From: Archangiaceae bacterium
GTDB lineage: Bacteria > Myxococcota > Myxococcia > Myxococcales > Myxococcaceae
Assembly (NCBI GenBank): GCA_023248915.1
Contig: JAHFDQ010000026.1
Span: forward strand, 1 to 22,408
Reading direction: 5' to 3'
Length of the DNA stretch: 22,408 bases
In this document: piece after piece, positions 1-8,800 of the stretch
Layout: the number at the start of each line of letters is the position of its first letter
Numbering within the stretch: the stretch's first letter is position 1
Made by a program: the position numbers and the translations under genes
The notes under the pieces: model-generated
The model's input: the letters and a program-made list of their open reading frames with translations, nothing else
Database searches by the model: none
Told to the model about the DNA's origin: nothing

Positions 1-747
1 GCCGCTCGGCTTGTGAGTCAACCGCACCGCCGAGTCGGTGGTGTTGACGCTCTGGCCTCCCGCGCCGGTCGACCGCATCACCTGCATCTCGATGTCGGCC
101 GGGTTGATCTGCACGTCCACGTCCTCGGCCTCGGGCATCACCGCCACGGTGACGGTCGAGGTGTGGATGCGCCCCTGCGCCTCGGTCGCCGGCACCCGCT
201 GCACCCGGTGCACGCCCGACTCGTACTTCATCTGCGAGTAGACGGCGTCGCCCGAGAGGGTGAGGGTGGCGTCCTTGATGCCCCCCTGGTTGCCGCGGCT
301 GACGTCCACCAGCTCGGACTTCCAGCCCTTCTTGTCGGCGAAGCGCAGGTACATCTGCAGCACCTCTTCGGCGAAGAGCGAGGCCTCGTCGCCGCCGGCG
401 CCCGACCGAATCTCGACGATGACGTTCTTCTCGTCGTTCGGGTCCTTCGGCAGCAAGAGGAGCTTCAGGTCGGCCTCGAGCGCGTCGCGGCGGGCCTTCA
501 GGGCGGGCAATTCTTCGCGCGCCATCGCCTTCATTTCGGGGTCCGAGCCCGAGAGCAGCTCTTCGGCGCCGGCCAGGTCGGCCTGCACCTTCTTGTAGGT
601 GCGGAAGGCCTCGACCAGCCTCTCGAGCGACGACCGTTCCTTCGCCACCCGCTGCAGGCGCGCCGAGTCGGCCAGAGTCTCCGGGTTCCCGAGATCGGCC
701 GTCAGGCGCTCGAAGCGCCGCTCGACTTCTTCCAGCTTGTCAATCAT
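1..747 (-). CDS. prfA: Peptide chain release factor 1 (RF1), 3' end cut off by the window
   Basis: RF1 recognises UAA and UAG in the ribosomal A site and triggers peptide release. The visible part is 249 residues from MIDKLEEVERRF; family members are about 360, so roughly the last 110 residues lie beyond the left edge. The codon-recognition tripeptide PAT sits in the stretch RVPATEAQGRIHTS. The catalytic GGQ is at residues 230-232, in STGAGGQSVNTTDSAVRLTH, close to its position in E. coli RF1. PAT rather than an SPF-type motif marks it as RF1 and not RF2. The start is the ATG at 747-745, which gives the expected N-terminus. A TAGGCG hexamer lies 9 nt upstream of it on the coding strand, so a very short leader is possible. 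The gene diverges from the small basic-protein gene at 873. Assignment is near certain. Confidence 0.97.
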   Translation of the reverse strand, partial: MIDKLEEVERRFERLTADLGNPETLADSARLQRVAKERSSLERLVEAFRTYKKVQADLAGAEELLSGSDPEMKAMAREELPALKARRDALEADLKLLLLPKDPNDEKNVIVEIRSGAGGDEASLFAEEVLQMYLRFADKKGWKSELVDVSRGNQGGIKDATLTLSGDAVYSQMKYESGVHRVQRVPATEAQGRIHTSTVTVAVMPEAEDVDVQINPADIEMQVMRSTGAGGQSVNTTDSAVRLTHKPSG

Positions 748-872
748 CGCGCGTGCCGCCTACTTGCCGGGTTGGAGCCCAAAGCGCAAGCGCGCCAAAA
801 AGCTCGACGCAGCGGCCCGGGCGTGGAAGATCGGCGCTGCACCACGTTCAACCACTACCGAGGGGACACCCA

Positions 873-989
873 GTGCCCAAGCAAAAGGGTAACCGCAGCA
901 AGAAGAAGCTGAAGAACCGCGCCAAGAGCAAGCGGGGCGTGCTGAAGCGGCGCCGCGTTCGCGCCCGGAAGGCCAAGGGCAAGTATTAG
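873..989 (+). CDS. 38-residue highly basic protein, ribosomal-protein-like
   Basis: A GTG start preceded by AGGGGA (861-866) with six bases of spacing opens a 38-residue frame beginning MPKQKGNRSKKK and ending in KAKGKY. I count 12 Lys and 8 Arg and no acidic residue, so more than half the protein is basic. This composition fits small ribosomal or RNA-binding proteins. The C-terminal RRRVRARKAKGK resembles, from memory, the RRTRVQRRKLGK end of mycobacterial bS22 and the related AURKAIP1/COX24 (mS38) tail. That is a hypothesis, not an identification. The real frame is shorter than the ATG-initiated frame starting at 753, which has no ribosome-binding site and adds an implausible leader. It diverges from prfA, which also suits a translation-related role. 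A DNA-compacting basic peptide is an alternative. Confidence 0.72.
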   Translation: MPKQKGNRSKKKLKNRAKSKRGVLKRRRVRARKAKGKY

Positions 990-1121
990 CTGGGGCTGGT
1001 CTGTCGCAGGGCGGCGGACGCCGTCTCGCCTGTCGGGAGGGCCCTGGGCCGCTGCCATTCGTCATTCGACTGGGGCATCCGGCGCGCGGGCCGGGCTGAA
1101 GTCCGTCGACCTCGAACCTGA

Positions 1122-1127
1122 TAGGCT
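1122..1127 (+). promoter_or_regulatory. Possible -10 element TAGGCT
   Basis: TAGGCT lies upstream of the frameshifted GLUG gene, 11 nt before an in-frame ATG (1139) and 59 nt before the preferred start (1187). The same arrangement recurs before the genes at 3598 and 11822. No convincing -35 was found. Confidence 0.25.
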
Positions 1128-1186
1128 GGCGCAACCGCATGCTTTCCGACTCCGGCCTCGCGGTCGGCGCTGATGGGGGGATCGCC

Positions 1187-3503
1187 ATGGTGCCGGGGCG
1201 AAGTTCGTGGGTGTTCGCTGCCGTGTTTCCGTTCCTCGCGACGCAGGCCCTTCGGGTCGGCTGCGAGTGCGGGGGCCAGGTGCCTCCCACCCAGTGCCTA
1301 GGTGCCGCCTGCGGAACCCCGGCCGATGATGCGGGGGGCGACGCGGGGACCTCGGGTGAAGACTCCGGAGAGGACGCGGGTGCCGATGCCGGCGTGGACG
1401 CGGGCGACGACGCCGGCGCCGATGCAGGCTTCGACGCTGGAACGGACGCTGGACATGACGCGGGCTTCGTCGGTGCGTTCAGCATTACCGGAGTGACCGG
1501 CAACACCGACGGCGTCGCCGACGGTTGGCTGGCGACGACGTTGGAGCCGACCGCGAACTGGGGGGCCGCGGCCGGAGCATCGACCTACGAGGTGGTGATT
1601 CGAGATGCCGCCGACACCGTCGACGCGTGTTCGGCCCAGAGCACCACGGCAACGAGCTACGACTTCGCCGGTTGCGTGCTCGTCGACGGGGCGTCCTACC
1701 TCGTCAAGGTCACCGGCCACGCCGCGGCCGGCGCTTCGGGTGCGGCCAGCAACGACGGGTTCGCCTTCACCGTGGACGCCCTCGCGCCGACCTCGCCGGT
1801 GTTCACGACGCCCACCGTGAACGTGACCACCTTCGCACCCACCTACACGTTCGCCTGGACCTGCTCGGACTCGGGCTCGGGGCTGAACTTGGCGAGTCCG
1901 TACCTGGTGGAACGGTTCGCGACTTCGGGCTGCGGCGGGGCGCCTGCATCGTCGGGGACTCAGACGGCTGCGTCCTTTGACTGCACTGCCATGGTTCCGG
2001 GGGCGGTTTACTCCGTCCAGGTGACGGCCTACGACAACGCCGGCAACGTCAGCGCGACGACTTGCTCTCCCGACGTTGCCTTCGACGCTGCGCCGACGCT
2101 GTCGCTGGCGGACCCGGTCACCGGCTCCTCGACCACGGCGACACATCAGTCAGTCGACGCGGTCATCGGAAACGACCTGGGAGCGGCCAAGTGGTGCCTG
2201 AGTGAAGCGCAATCTTCAGCCCCGACTTCGGGGGTGACGGCCTGCGCCGGCGGAACCGGGCCGAGCGGTGGATGGTTCACCGCGAGGCCTGCATCGGTCA
2301 CGCTCTCGACCGGCGACGGTTCGAAGACGGTCTACCTCTGGCTGGCGGACGGGGCCGGCAACGTGAACTCGAGCGGGGCTTCGAAGGCGATGGCTTTGAC
2401 GGGTGCCCCGCCCCCGCTGGTCTTCGACTCCCACCCCAAGAAGATCTCGAGCCTGCACAAGGCCGGTACGCGGTTGACCGGAAGGTGCACCGAGGTTGGA
2501 GGGGCCGTGCTGATCACCGGCGGCGGAACCGGCTCGACCACCTGCGCCGCCGGCGGCTCGTGGGCGGTCAACGCCAATTTCGCGAGTGCCGCTGACGGAA
2601 CGGTGGCGGTCTCGGGCGTCCAGTGGACGGCATCGGGTGCCCTGTCCTCGGTGCCTGTCGCCCACCAGTACGTCAAGGACGCGGTCTTCTGCGACACTCC
2701 CGCCAACGCCGGGGCCGCACCGTTCGCGAGTGGGTCCGGAGCTTTGCTCGACCCGTATTACGTATGTTCGACGGCGCAGCTGCTTCAGCTGGCCTCGAGT
2801 CTGAGCTCGAGCGTTCGGCTGCGAAACGACGTCGACCTGACCGCCATGACTTGGGCCGGCATCGGGTGCTCCGGCACGCCCTACACCGGCACGTTCGATG
2901 GCAACGACTTCATCGTCGAGAACCTCACCAACACCACGGGCCCCGGCGGCTTCGGGTTCGTTTGCAGCCTCTCCGGGACTGTGGAGAACGTTGGCATGGA
3001 AAACGTGAACATCTCGTGCGGCAGCCTGACCGGGGCCATCGCCGGCCTCCAGAACGCGGGTGGCGTGATTCGCAATTGCTACTCGACGGGAGTCATTCAA
3101 ACCACTGGAAGCCACATTGGCGGATTGGTTGGCCAGGAGCACGGCGACATCACTCGCTCGTACTCGACGGTCACCCTGAATGGGACAGGAAGCGCCTACG
3201 CGATCGGCGGGCTACGTCGGCGGCCTGGTGGGCGAGGAAATCGGGGGCACGGTGCAATATTCCTACTCGTCCGGAGCGGTTTCTGGGGCGAGCCCCATCG
3301 GCGGGCTCCTCGGGACGAACTCCGGCGTCGCCACCGCCTCGTACTGGGACAAGCAGACCAGCGGCCGGGCCACGAGCGCAGGGGGCACCGGCCTGACGAC
3401 CGCCCAGATGCAAGCGCAGGCGAGCTACGTGGGTTGGGACTTCGCCGCCATTTGGAAGTTCGATTCCACCCTGTCGGCCTACCCAGTGCTCAAGTGGCAG
3501 TGA
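1187..3503 (+). pseudogene. Secreted GLUG-repeat protein with a single-base frameshift
   Basis: The first frame runs from ATG 1187 (preceded by GGGGGG at 1175-1180) to about 3208. It has a hydrophobic N-terminus (WVFAAVFPFLATQA), an Asp-Ala-Gly spacer, two or three fibronectin- or Ig-like segments, then a right-handed beta-helix-type region. That region shows GTFDGNDFIVENLTNT, GGVIRNCYSTG and IGGLVGQEHGDITRSYS, typical of GLUG repeats. After AYAIGG the frame turns into Arg-rich nonsense, while the next frame continues with YVGGLVGEEIGGTVQYSYS and ends YWDKQTSG...PVLKWQ at 3503, a classic GLUG-protein C-terminus. Removing one G from the GGG at 3209-3211 restores a protein of about 770 residues. 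It may be a decayed gene, a phase-variable site or a base-calling error. The LRVGC sequence is a poor lipobox because Arg is at -3. Its likely place is the cell surface or exterior; its ligand is unknown. An upstream in-frame ATG at 1139 is less likely. Confidence 0.85.
1325..1465 (+). repeat. Asp-Ala-Gly low-complexity spacer
   Basis: About 47 codons follow a D-A-G three-residue pattern (DAGADAGVDAGDDAGADAG and similar) directly after the presumed signal segment. Such acidic flexible linkers are common after the export signal of myxobacterial surface proteins. The DNA is a degenerate 6-9 bp repeat (GACGCGGGC-like), so slippage is possible. Confidence 0.8.
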
Positions 3504-3556
3504 GCGGGCGCGCCGTGCGACGCGAGGCCCGCCAGGGCGTGCCAGCCAAGACTGCC

Positions 3557-3586
3557 TTGCACCCGTCGATCTCCGACGCGTAGTCT
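3557..3586 (+). promoter_or_regulatory. Possible promoter of the TPR-corC operon
   Basis: TTGCAC (3557-3562) and TAGTCT (3581-3586) are separated by 18 bp. The -10-like hexamer ends 11 nt before the ATG at 3598, predicting a leader of only a few bases. There is no Shine-Dalgarno sequence between them. This is a match by eye only. Confidence 0.35.
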
Positions 3587-3597
3587 GGCCCGCAACC

Positions 3598-4413
3598 ATG
3601 GCCCGGGAAAAAGACAACATCGCCCTCTCGGACGAGCACAACTCGCGCGGCATCGAGCTGGCAGACCGGGGTTGGCTGGACGAGGCCATCAAGGAATTCA
3701 AGAAGGCCATCGACCTGGACCCCGACTCGGCCCACGCCCACGACAACCTCGCCACCGTCTTCGCCGAGAAGAAGGCGTTTCGCGAGGCGCTGGGCGAATA
3801 CCTCACCGCCATCAAGCTCGAACCCGATTCCGCCACCGCGCACTACAACCTCGCCTGCTTCCTCTCGACCCACGCCGCCGACATGGCGATCGCCGAGTAC
3901 AAGGAAGCCATCGAGTTCGACCCCGAGTACCCCGACGCCCACCTGAACCTGGGGCTCACCTACGCCGACCACGGACGCATCGACGACGCCCAGAAAGAGC
4001 TGAACGTCGCCATCGAGCTCGAACCCACCGACGCCTTCCCCCGCCACGAGCTGGCCGCCCTGCAGATGGACGAGGGCGACTACCGGTCGGCCATCGGCCA
4101 GTTGAAGGACGTTACCCGGCTCGAACCCGACAACTTCGAGGCGCACCTCGACCTCGGCATCTGCTACGCCCAGAAGGGCTTCTACGCCGAGGCCGAGCGC
4201 AGCTACGACAAGGCGCGCACGCTGAACGGGGAAGATCTGCTGCTCAACTACAACCTCGCCGCCCTCTATGCGCTCTGGGGCAAGTCTCCCGCCGCGCTCG
4301 ACTACCTGAAGAAGGCGGTCGCCATCGACCGCCAGAAGGTGGCCGGCTGGCTGGCGTCCGACCCGATGTTCGACGCGCTGAAGGGCGACGGGGAGTTCGA
4401 GAGCCTGGTCTAG
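3598..4413 (+). CDS. Tetratricopeptide repeat (TPR) protein
   Basis: A 271-residue soluble protein made almost entirely of about seven 34-residue TPR units. They lie at roughly 11-44, 45-78, 79-111, 113-145, 147-179, 181-213 and 215-247, and most end in the usual LDP/LEP/FDP turn (KKAIDLDPDSAHAHDNLA is typical). The third unit is one residue short (STHAADMAIAEYKEAIEFDP). A short tail, GWLASDPMFDALKGDGEF, follows, as often seen at the end of bacterial TPR proteins. There is no signal peptide and no membrane segment, so it should act in the cytoplasm as a protein-protein scaffold. The partner cannot be told from sequence. The ATG at 3598 has no clear ribosome-binding site but sits just after a -10-like hexamer. 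The next gene starts 5 bp after its stop, so the two are probably co-transcribed. Confidence 0.93.
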   Translation: MAREKDNIALSDEHNSRGIELADRGWLDEAIKEFKKAIDLDPDSAHAHDNLATVFAEKKAFREALGEYLTAIKLEPDSATAHYNLACFLSTHAADMAIAEYKEAIEFDPEYPDAHLNLGLTYADHGRIDDAQKELNVAIELEPTDAFPRHELAALQMDEGDYRSAIGQLKDVTRLEPDNFEAHLDLGICYAQKGFYAEAERSYDKARTLNGEDLLLNYNLAALYALWGKSPAALDYLKKAVAIDRQKVAGWLASDPMFDALKGDGEFESLV

Positions 4414-4418
4414 CGAGA

Positions 4419-5753
4419 ATGAATCTCGGCACGGTCCTCCTCGCGCTGGCGCTGGTGCTCGCCAACGGCTTCTTCGTCGCGGTCGAGTTCGCGCTGGTGA
4501 AGGTCCGGCCGACGCAGCTTCGCGCGCTCGACGAGAAGGGCCGGGTGGGCGCGGCGCTCGCCCTGCGCATGCGCTCGCGGCTCGACGTCTACTTGGCCGC
4601 GACCCAGGTCGGCATCACCCTGGCCTCGCTCGGCTTGGGTTGGGTGGGCGAACCCGCCTTCGCCCAGCTCATTCAGCCGCTGCTCTCTGGCCTCGCGCCC
4701 AACACCGCCGACGCCCAGGCGCTGGCCCACACCGCCGGCTTCGTAGTGGCCTTCGGGCTCATCACCTTCCTGCACATCGTCGTCGGCGAACAGGTGCCCA
4801 AGACGCTCGCCATTCAGCACCCGCACGGCACAACCCTCGCCCTGGTCTGGCCGATGCGGCTGTTCATGCTCGTCGCCTGGCCGGCCATCTGGCTGTTGAA
4901 CGCGGGCACTCGCGGGGTGTCGAGGCTGCTCGGGCTGAAGGGGGCGTCCGACACCGCCGAAGCCTTCGGAGAGGACGAGCTGCGCATGGTGTTCGCCAGC
5001 TCGGCCGAGGCGGGCGTCATCGCCGCCGAACGGGCCGCGCTGCTCGAGAGGGCGCTCGGCATGCTCGAGAAGACGGCCCGCCAGGTGCTGGTGCCGCGCA
5101 GCCAGGTGCAGTTCGTCGACCTGGACGAACCCATCGCGAAGAACGTCGCCGACGCCCGATCGGCTGGGTACACCTGGCTGCCGGTCTGCCGCGGCAACCT
5201 CGACCGGGTCGAGGGCGTGCTGAACGTGAAGGACCTCTTCTTCCTGCTCTCGAAGGGCGAGCTGAAGGCGCTGGGGCAGGTGCAGCGGCCGGTGCTGTTC
5301 GTCCCCGAGAACGCCTCGCTCGAGCAGCTGCTGTCCGAGTTCCGGCGCCGCAAGAAGCAGCTCGCCGTGGTGGTGGACGAGCACGGCGGCACCTCGGGCA
5401 TCGTCACCCTGGCCGACGTGGTGGCCGAGCTCGTCGGCGAAGTGGCCGAGATGGGCCGGCGCGTCGAACCGGTCAAGACGCTGCCCGGCGGGCGGCTGGA
5501 GTTGCCCGGGGTCGCCCAGCTCGACGACCTCGAGCACACGCTCGAGATGAAATTCGACGTCGAAGAAGGGCAGATCACCACCGTCGGCGGTTACCTCATG
5601 GCCAAGCTCGGGCGCGTGCCGGCCGAGGGAGATGAATGGGCTGTCAACGAGTACTCGATTCGCGTCCTGAAGATGGACGGGCCCCGCGTGGTGACCGTCC
5701 GAATCGAGCCCAAAGTTCCGGCGGCGCCTGCCCCGACGGTGCTCGAGAAGTAG
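4419..5753 (+). CDS. CorC/HlyC-family (CNNM-like) membrane protein with CBS pair
   Basis: 444 residues. An N-terminal DUF21/CNNM transmembrane domain has hydrophobic segments near 2-22, 55-75, 108-122 and 140-160, and the conserved GEQVPK at 123-128. It is followed by a cytoplasmic CBS pair (about 225-345, containing VPRSQV and VVVDEHGGTSGIVTLADVVA) and a C-terminal CorC_HlyC domain (about 350-432, containing TVGGYLMAKLGRVP). The family is linked to Mg2+/Co2+ efflux or resistance; the historical name haemolysin is misleading. The ATG at 4419 is chosen because it begins exactly at the first membrane segment. The same frame stays open further upstream, but only as an overlap with the TPR gene. 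It lies 5 bp after the TPR stop, suggesting translational coupling. The transported ion is inferred from the family, not visible. Confidence 0.93.
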   Translation: MNLGTVLLALALVLANGFFVAVEFALVKVRPTQLRALDEKGRVGAALALRMRSRLDVYLAATQVGITLASLGLGWVGEPAFAQLIQPLLSGLAPNTADAQALAHTAGFVVAFGLITFLHIVVGEQVPKTLAIQHPHGTTLALVWPMRLFMLVAWPAIWLLNAGTRGVSRLLGLKGASDTAEAFGEDELRMVFASSAEAGVIAAERAALLERALGMLEKTARQVLVPRSQVQFVDLDEPIAKNVADARSAGYTWLPVCRGNLDRVEGVLNVKDLFFLLSKGELKALGQVQRPVLFVPENASLEQLLSEFRRRKKQLAVVVDEHGGTSGIVTLADVVAELVGEVAEMGRRVEPVKTLPGGRLELPGVAQLDDLEHTLEMKFDVEEGQITTVGGYLMAKLGRVPAEGDEWAVNEYSIRVLKMDGPRVVTVRIEPKVPAAPAPTVLEK

Positions 5754-5782
5754 CTGCCCTATCCGACGGTACATATAGGGTC

Positions 5783-5806
5783 ATCAAGCGTAGCGTCATG
5801 CTTGAT
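5783..5806. promoter_or_regulatory. Inverted repeat upstream of smc
   Basis: ATCAAGC (5783-5789) and GCTTGAT (5800-5806) form a perfect 7-bp dyad with a 10-bp spacer. It lies in the 136-bp gap between the corC-like gene and smc, just after an AT-richer patch (ACATATAG, 5771-5778). It could be an operator or a weak hairpin; there is no T-run, so a terminator is unlikely. Confidence 0.3.
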
Positions 5807-5889
5807 TGGCCGGTTTCCCGCGTGGTACAGGGACCCGCCTTTCGCCGTGCGAGGCGGCAGCCCGCCGCGCCTAGGAGCCCTACGGACCG

Positions 5890-8800
5890 ATGCGGATAAA
5901 GCGCCTGGACATCACCGGGTTCAAGTCGTTCATGGACCGGTCGGTCTTCACCTTCGACGATGGAGTCACCGGCATCGTCGGCCCGAACGGGTGCGGCAAG
6001 TCGAACGTCGTCGACGGCATCCGCTGGGCGATGGGCGAGCAGTCGGCGAAAAACCTCCGCGGCCGTGGCATGGAAGACGTCATCTTCAACGGCTCGGAAT
6101 CGGTCGCGCCCCTGTCGATGGCCGAGGTGACGCTGACCTTCAAGGTCGAAGACGGCGACGCGCTGGCGCCGCAGTACGCCGGGTTGACCGACGTGTCGGT
6201 GACGCGGCGGCTGTTCCGGTCGGGCGAGTCCGAGTACCAGATAAACAAGACGCACTGCCGCCTGCTCGACATCACCGAACTGTTCCTCGGCACCGGCGTG
6301 GGCACCCGCGCCTACTCCATCATCGAGCAGGGCCGCGTCGGGCAGATTGTCTCGGCCCGGCCCGAAGACCGCCGCGCGTTCATCGAAGAGGCCGCCGGAG
6401 TCACCAAGTACAAGGCCCGCAGGAAAGCCGCCGAACGGAAGATGGAGTACACGCAGCAGAACCTCCTGCGCGTGAACGACGTCGTCGCCGAGTTGGGCAA
6501 GCGGCTCGACTCGCTGAACCGCCAGGCGAAGAAGGCCGAGAAGTACAAGAAGCTGAAGTCCGAGATGCGCGAGATCGAGCTGCACTCCGCCTCGCACCGG
6601 TACCTGGAATTGCACGCCGAACGGAAGATGCTGGGGCTGAAGCTCGAGAACCTGTCCGGCGAAGAGAAGGAAGGGCTGGCAAAGGTCCGCGACCTCGAAG
6701 ACTCCCTCCTCACCCGGCGCGCCGCGCTCGACGAGGAAGCCCGAGAGCTCGAAACCCAGGCGCTCGAAGTGCGCGACCTCGAGAGCCAGGTGCTGCTCGA
6801 CGAGCAAAAGCTGACCCACTGGGCCGCCGACGCCGACGCCACCCGGAAGCGCGTCGAGCAGACGCTGGGCGAGCTGGCCTCGTCGGCCACGCGCGAGGCC
6901 GAGCTTCGCGACGCGGTGATCTCGCGCGAAGGCGAACGGGTCGCGCTGGCGTCGTCCAGCCACGAGGACGAGCTGGCGGTCCGGGTGCTGGCCGAGGAGT
7001 TGCGCCGGGTGGGCGAGCTGCAAGAGCTGATCTCGGGCCGGCTCGAGGGCGAACGCAGCCACCTGGTGGACGCGGTCTCGCGGGTGGCCAACCACGAGTC
7101 GAACCTTCAGAACCTGGGCCGGCGGAAGGCCGAGCTCGAGGTGCGCCAGGCCAAGTGCCGCGCCGAGCGCGACGTGCTGCACGCCGAAGAGAAGTCGCTC
7201 GAGGAAGCCCGCGCCACGGTGTTGGGCCGGGTCGACTCGACGCGCCAGCTCGCGCTCGAGCTCGCCGACCGCCGGGGCCGCGAAGAAGAGGCGCTGGTCG
7301 CGGCGCGCCGCGCCTTCGCCGATGGCGAGGTGCAGGTCATCTGCATGCGCGAGGAACTGGGAGACCGCCGCAGCCGGCTCACCTCGCTTCAGGAAATTCA
7401 GCGCAACTACGAAGGCTACGACCGGGGCGTCCGCTCGGTGATGATGGCCGCCGGCGACGACTCTCGCGCGCAGGGCATCTACGGCCTGGTGGCCGACGTG
7501 GTGTCGACCTCGCCGGACTACGAGCGGGCCGTCGAGGCGGCGCTGGGCGAGCGGTTGCAGCACGTCATCGTCGACAGCCCGGACAAGGGGTTCGAGCTGG
7601 TCGGCCGGCTGCGCGCGGTCGCGCAGGGAAGATCGACCTTCGTGCCGGTGTCGTTCAGCCGCCCGGCGCCGGCCGGGCCCGCGCTCGACCTGACGCTCCC
7701 CGGAGTGCTCGCTTCCGCCAGCGCCGAGGCCCGGTGCGAGGCGGCGCTCCGCCCGGTCATCGACGGGCTGCTCGCAGACGTCGTCATCGTGCGCGACCTG
7801 GAAGCGGCCAGGGAACGCGTGGCCGCGGACGCCAGCGGGCTGACCTGGGTGACGCTCGAGGGCGAGGTGCTGCACCCGAACGGCGCCGTCACCGGCGGCG
7901 TGCTCGAGGGGCCGGCCATCGGAGCCCTGCAAAAGAAGCGCGAGATCGCCGAACTGCGCGAAGAGGTCACCGGCTTCGAGGCCCGCTACAACGACGTCAT
8001 CACCGGGCACTACGGGCTGCAGAAGAAGATCGCCCTGGCCGAAGGGCAGTTGAAGGGGCTGTCGCGCAACCAGCACGCCGAAGAGCTGAACCTGGCCGCG
8101 CAGGAGAAAGACCTGCACAAGGCCGCCGAAGACCTGACCAAGCTGCGCGCGCGCTTCGGGGGCGTCGAGGACGAAGACCGGCAACTGACCGAAGCGCTCG
8201 AGGCGCTCGCCGCTGAGGAACGGACGGTGCGCGGCGACCTGGCCTACGGGCAGACCGACCGCGAACAGCACGAAGACACCGTGCGCGAGCTCGCCGCCGA
8301 GCTCGAGACGCTGAAGGCCAAGGCCGCCTCGCTGGGCGACGACCTGACCGCCTTGCGGGTGAAGACAGCCGCCGGCGTCGAGAAGAGCGAAGCGGCCCGG
8401 AAGGAAATCGACCAGCTCGAGGCCCAGCGGGCCGAACTGTGCGACCGCCTCGAGCGGCTGGGGGCTTCCGCGTCCGAGGGTGAAGCCCACCTGGCCGAGT
8501 TGGCGGCGATGGTGGCCGGGGCCGAGACGACGCGGGCCCGGCGCGCCGAGGAATTGGCCGCGCACCGTTCGGCGCTCGAGACCCGCCGCGCGACGCACGC
8601 CGAAGGCTCGGCAAAGGTGCGCGACCAGGACGCCTCGCTGCGCGAGCTGCGCGGCCGGCTCGACGAGCTGACCCAGGGCCTGTCGCAGATTTCCTTGAAG
8701 GAACGCGAGCTGTCACTCGAGCTCGACCACCTGGCCGAGCAGGTGCGCGAGCGCCACCAGGTCGAGTTGACGCACGCCCTGCACCGCTTCCACCTCTTGC

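Noticed and set aside
1187..1270. Lipoprotein signal in the GLUG protein (Cys at residue 26)
   Set aside because: The residues before Cys are R-V-G. Arg at -3 does not fit a lipobox, so only export in general is proposed.
3504..3532. GCGGGC...GCCCGC hairpin after the GLUG gene as a terminator
   Set aside because: The stem is only 6 bp, with a long loop and no T-run; such stems are frequent by chance in this DNA.
5644..8598. A 984-codon open frame on the minus strand opposite the corC-like gene and smc
   Set aside because: It is antisense to two clear genes. Its translation is Leu/Arg/Gln/His-rich without motifs, and high-GC DNA keeps such frames open by codon bias.
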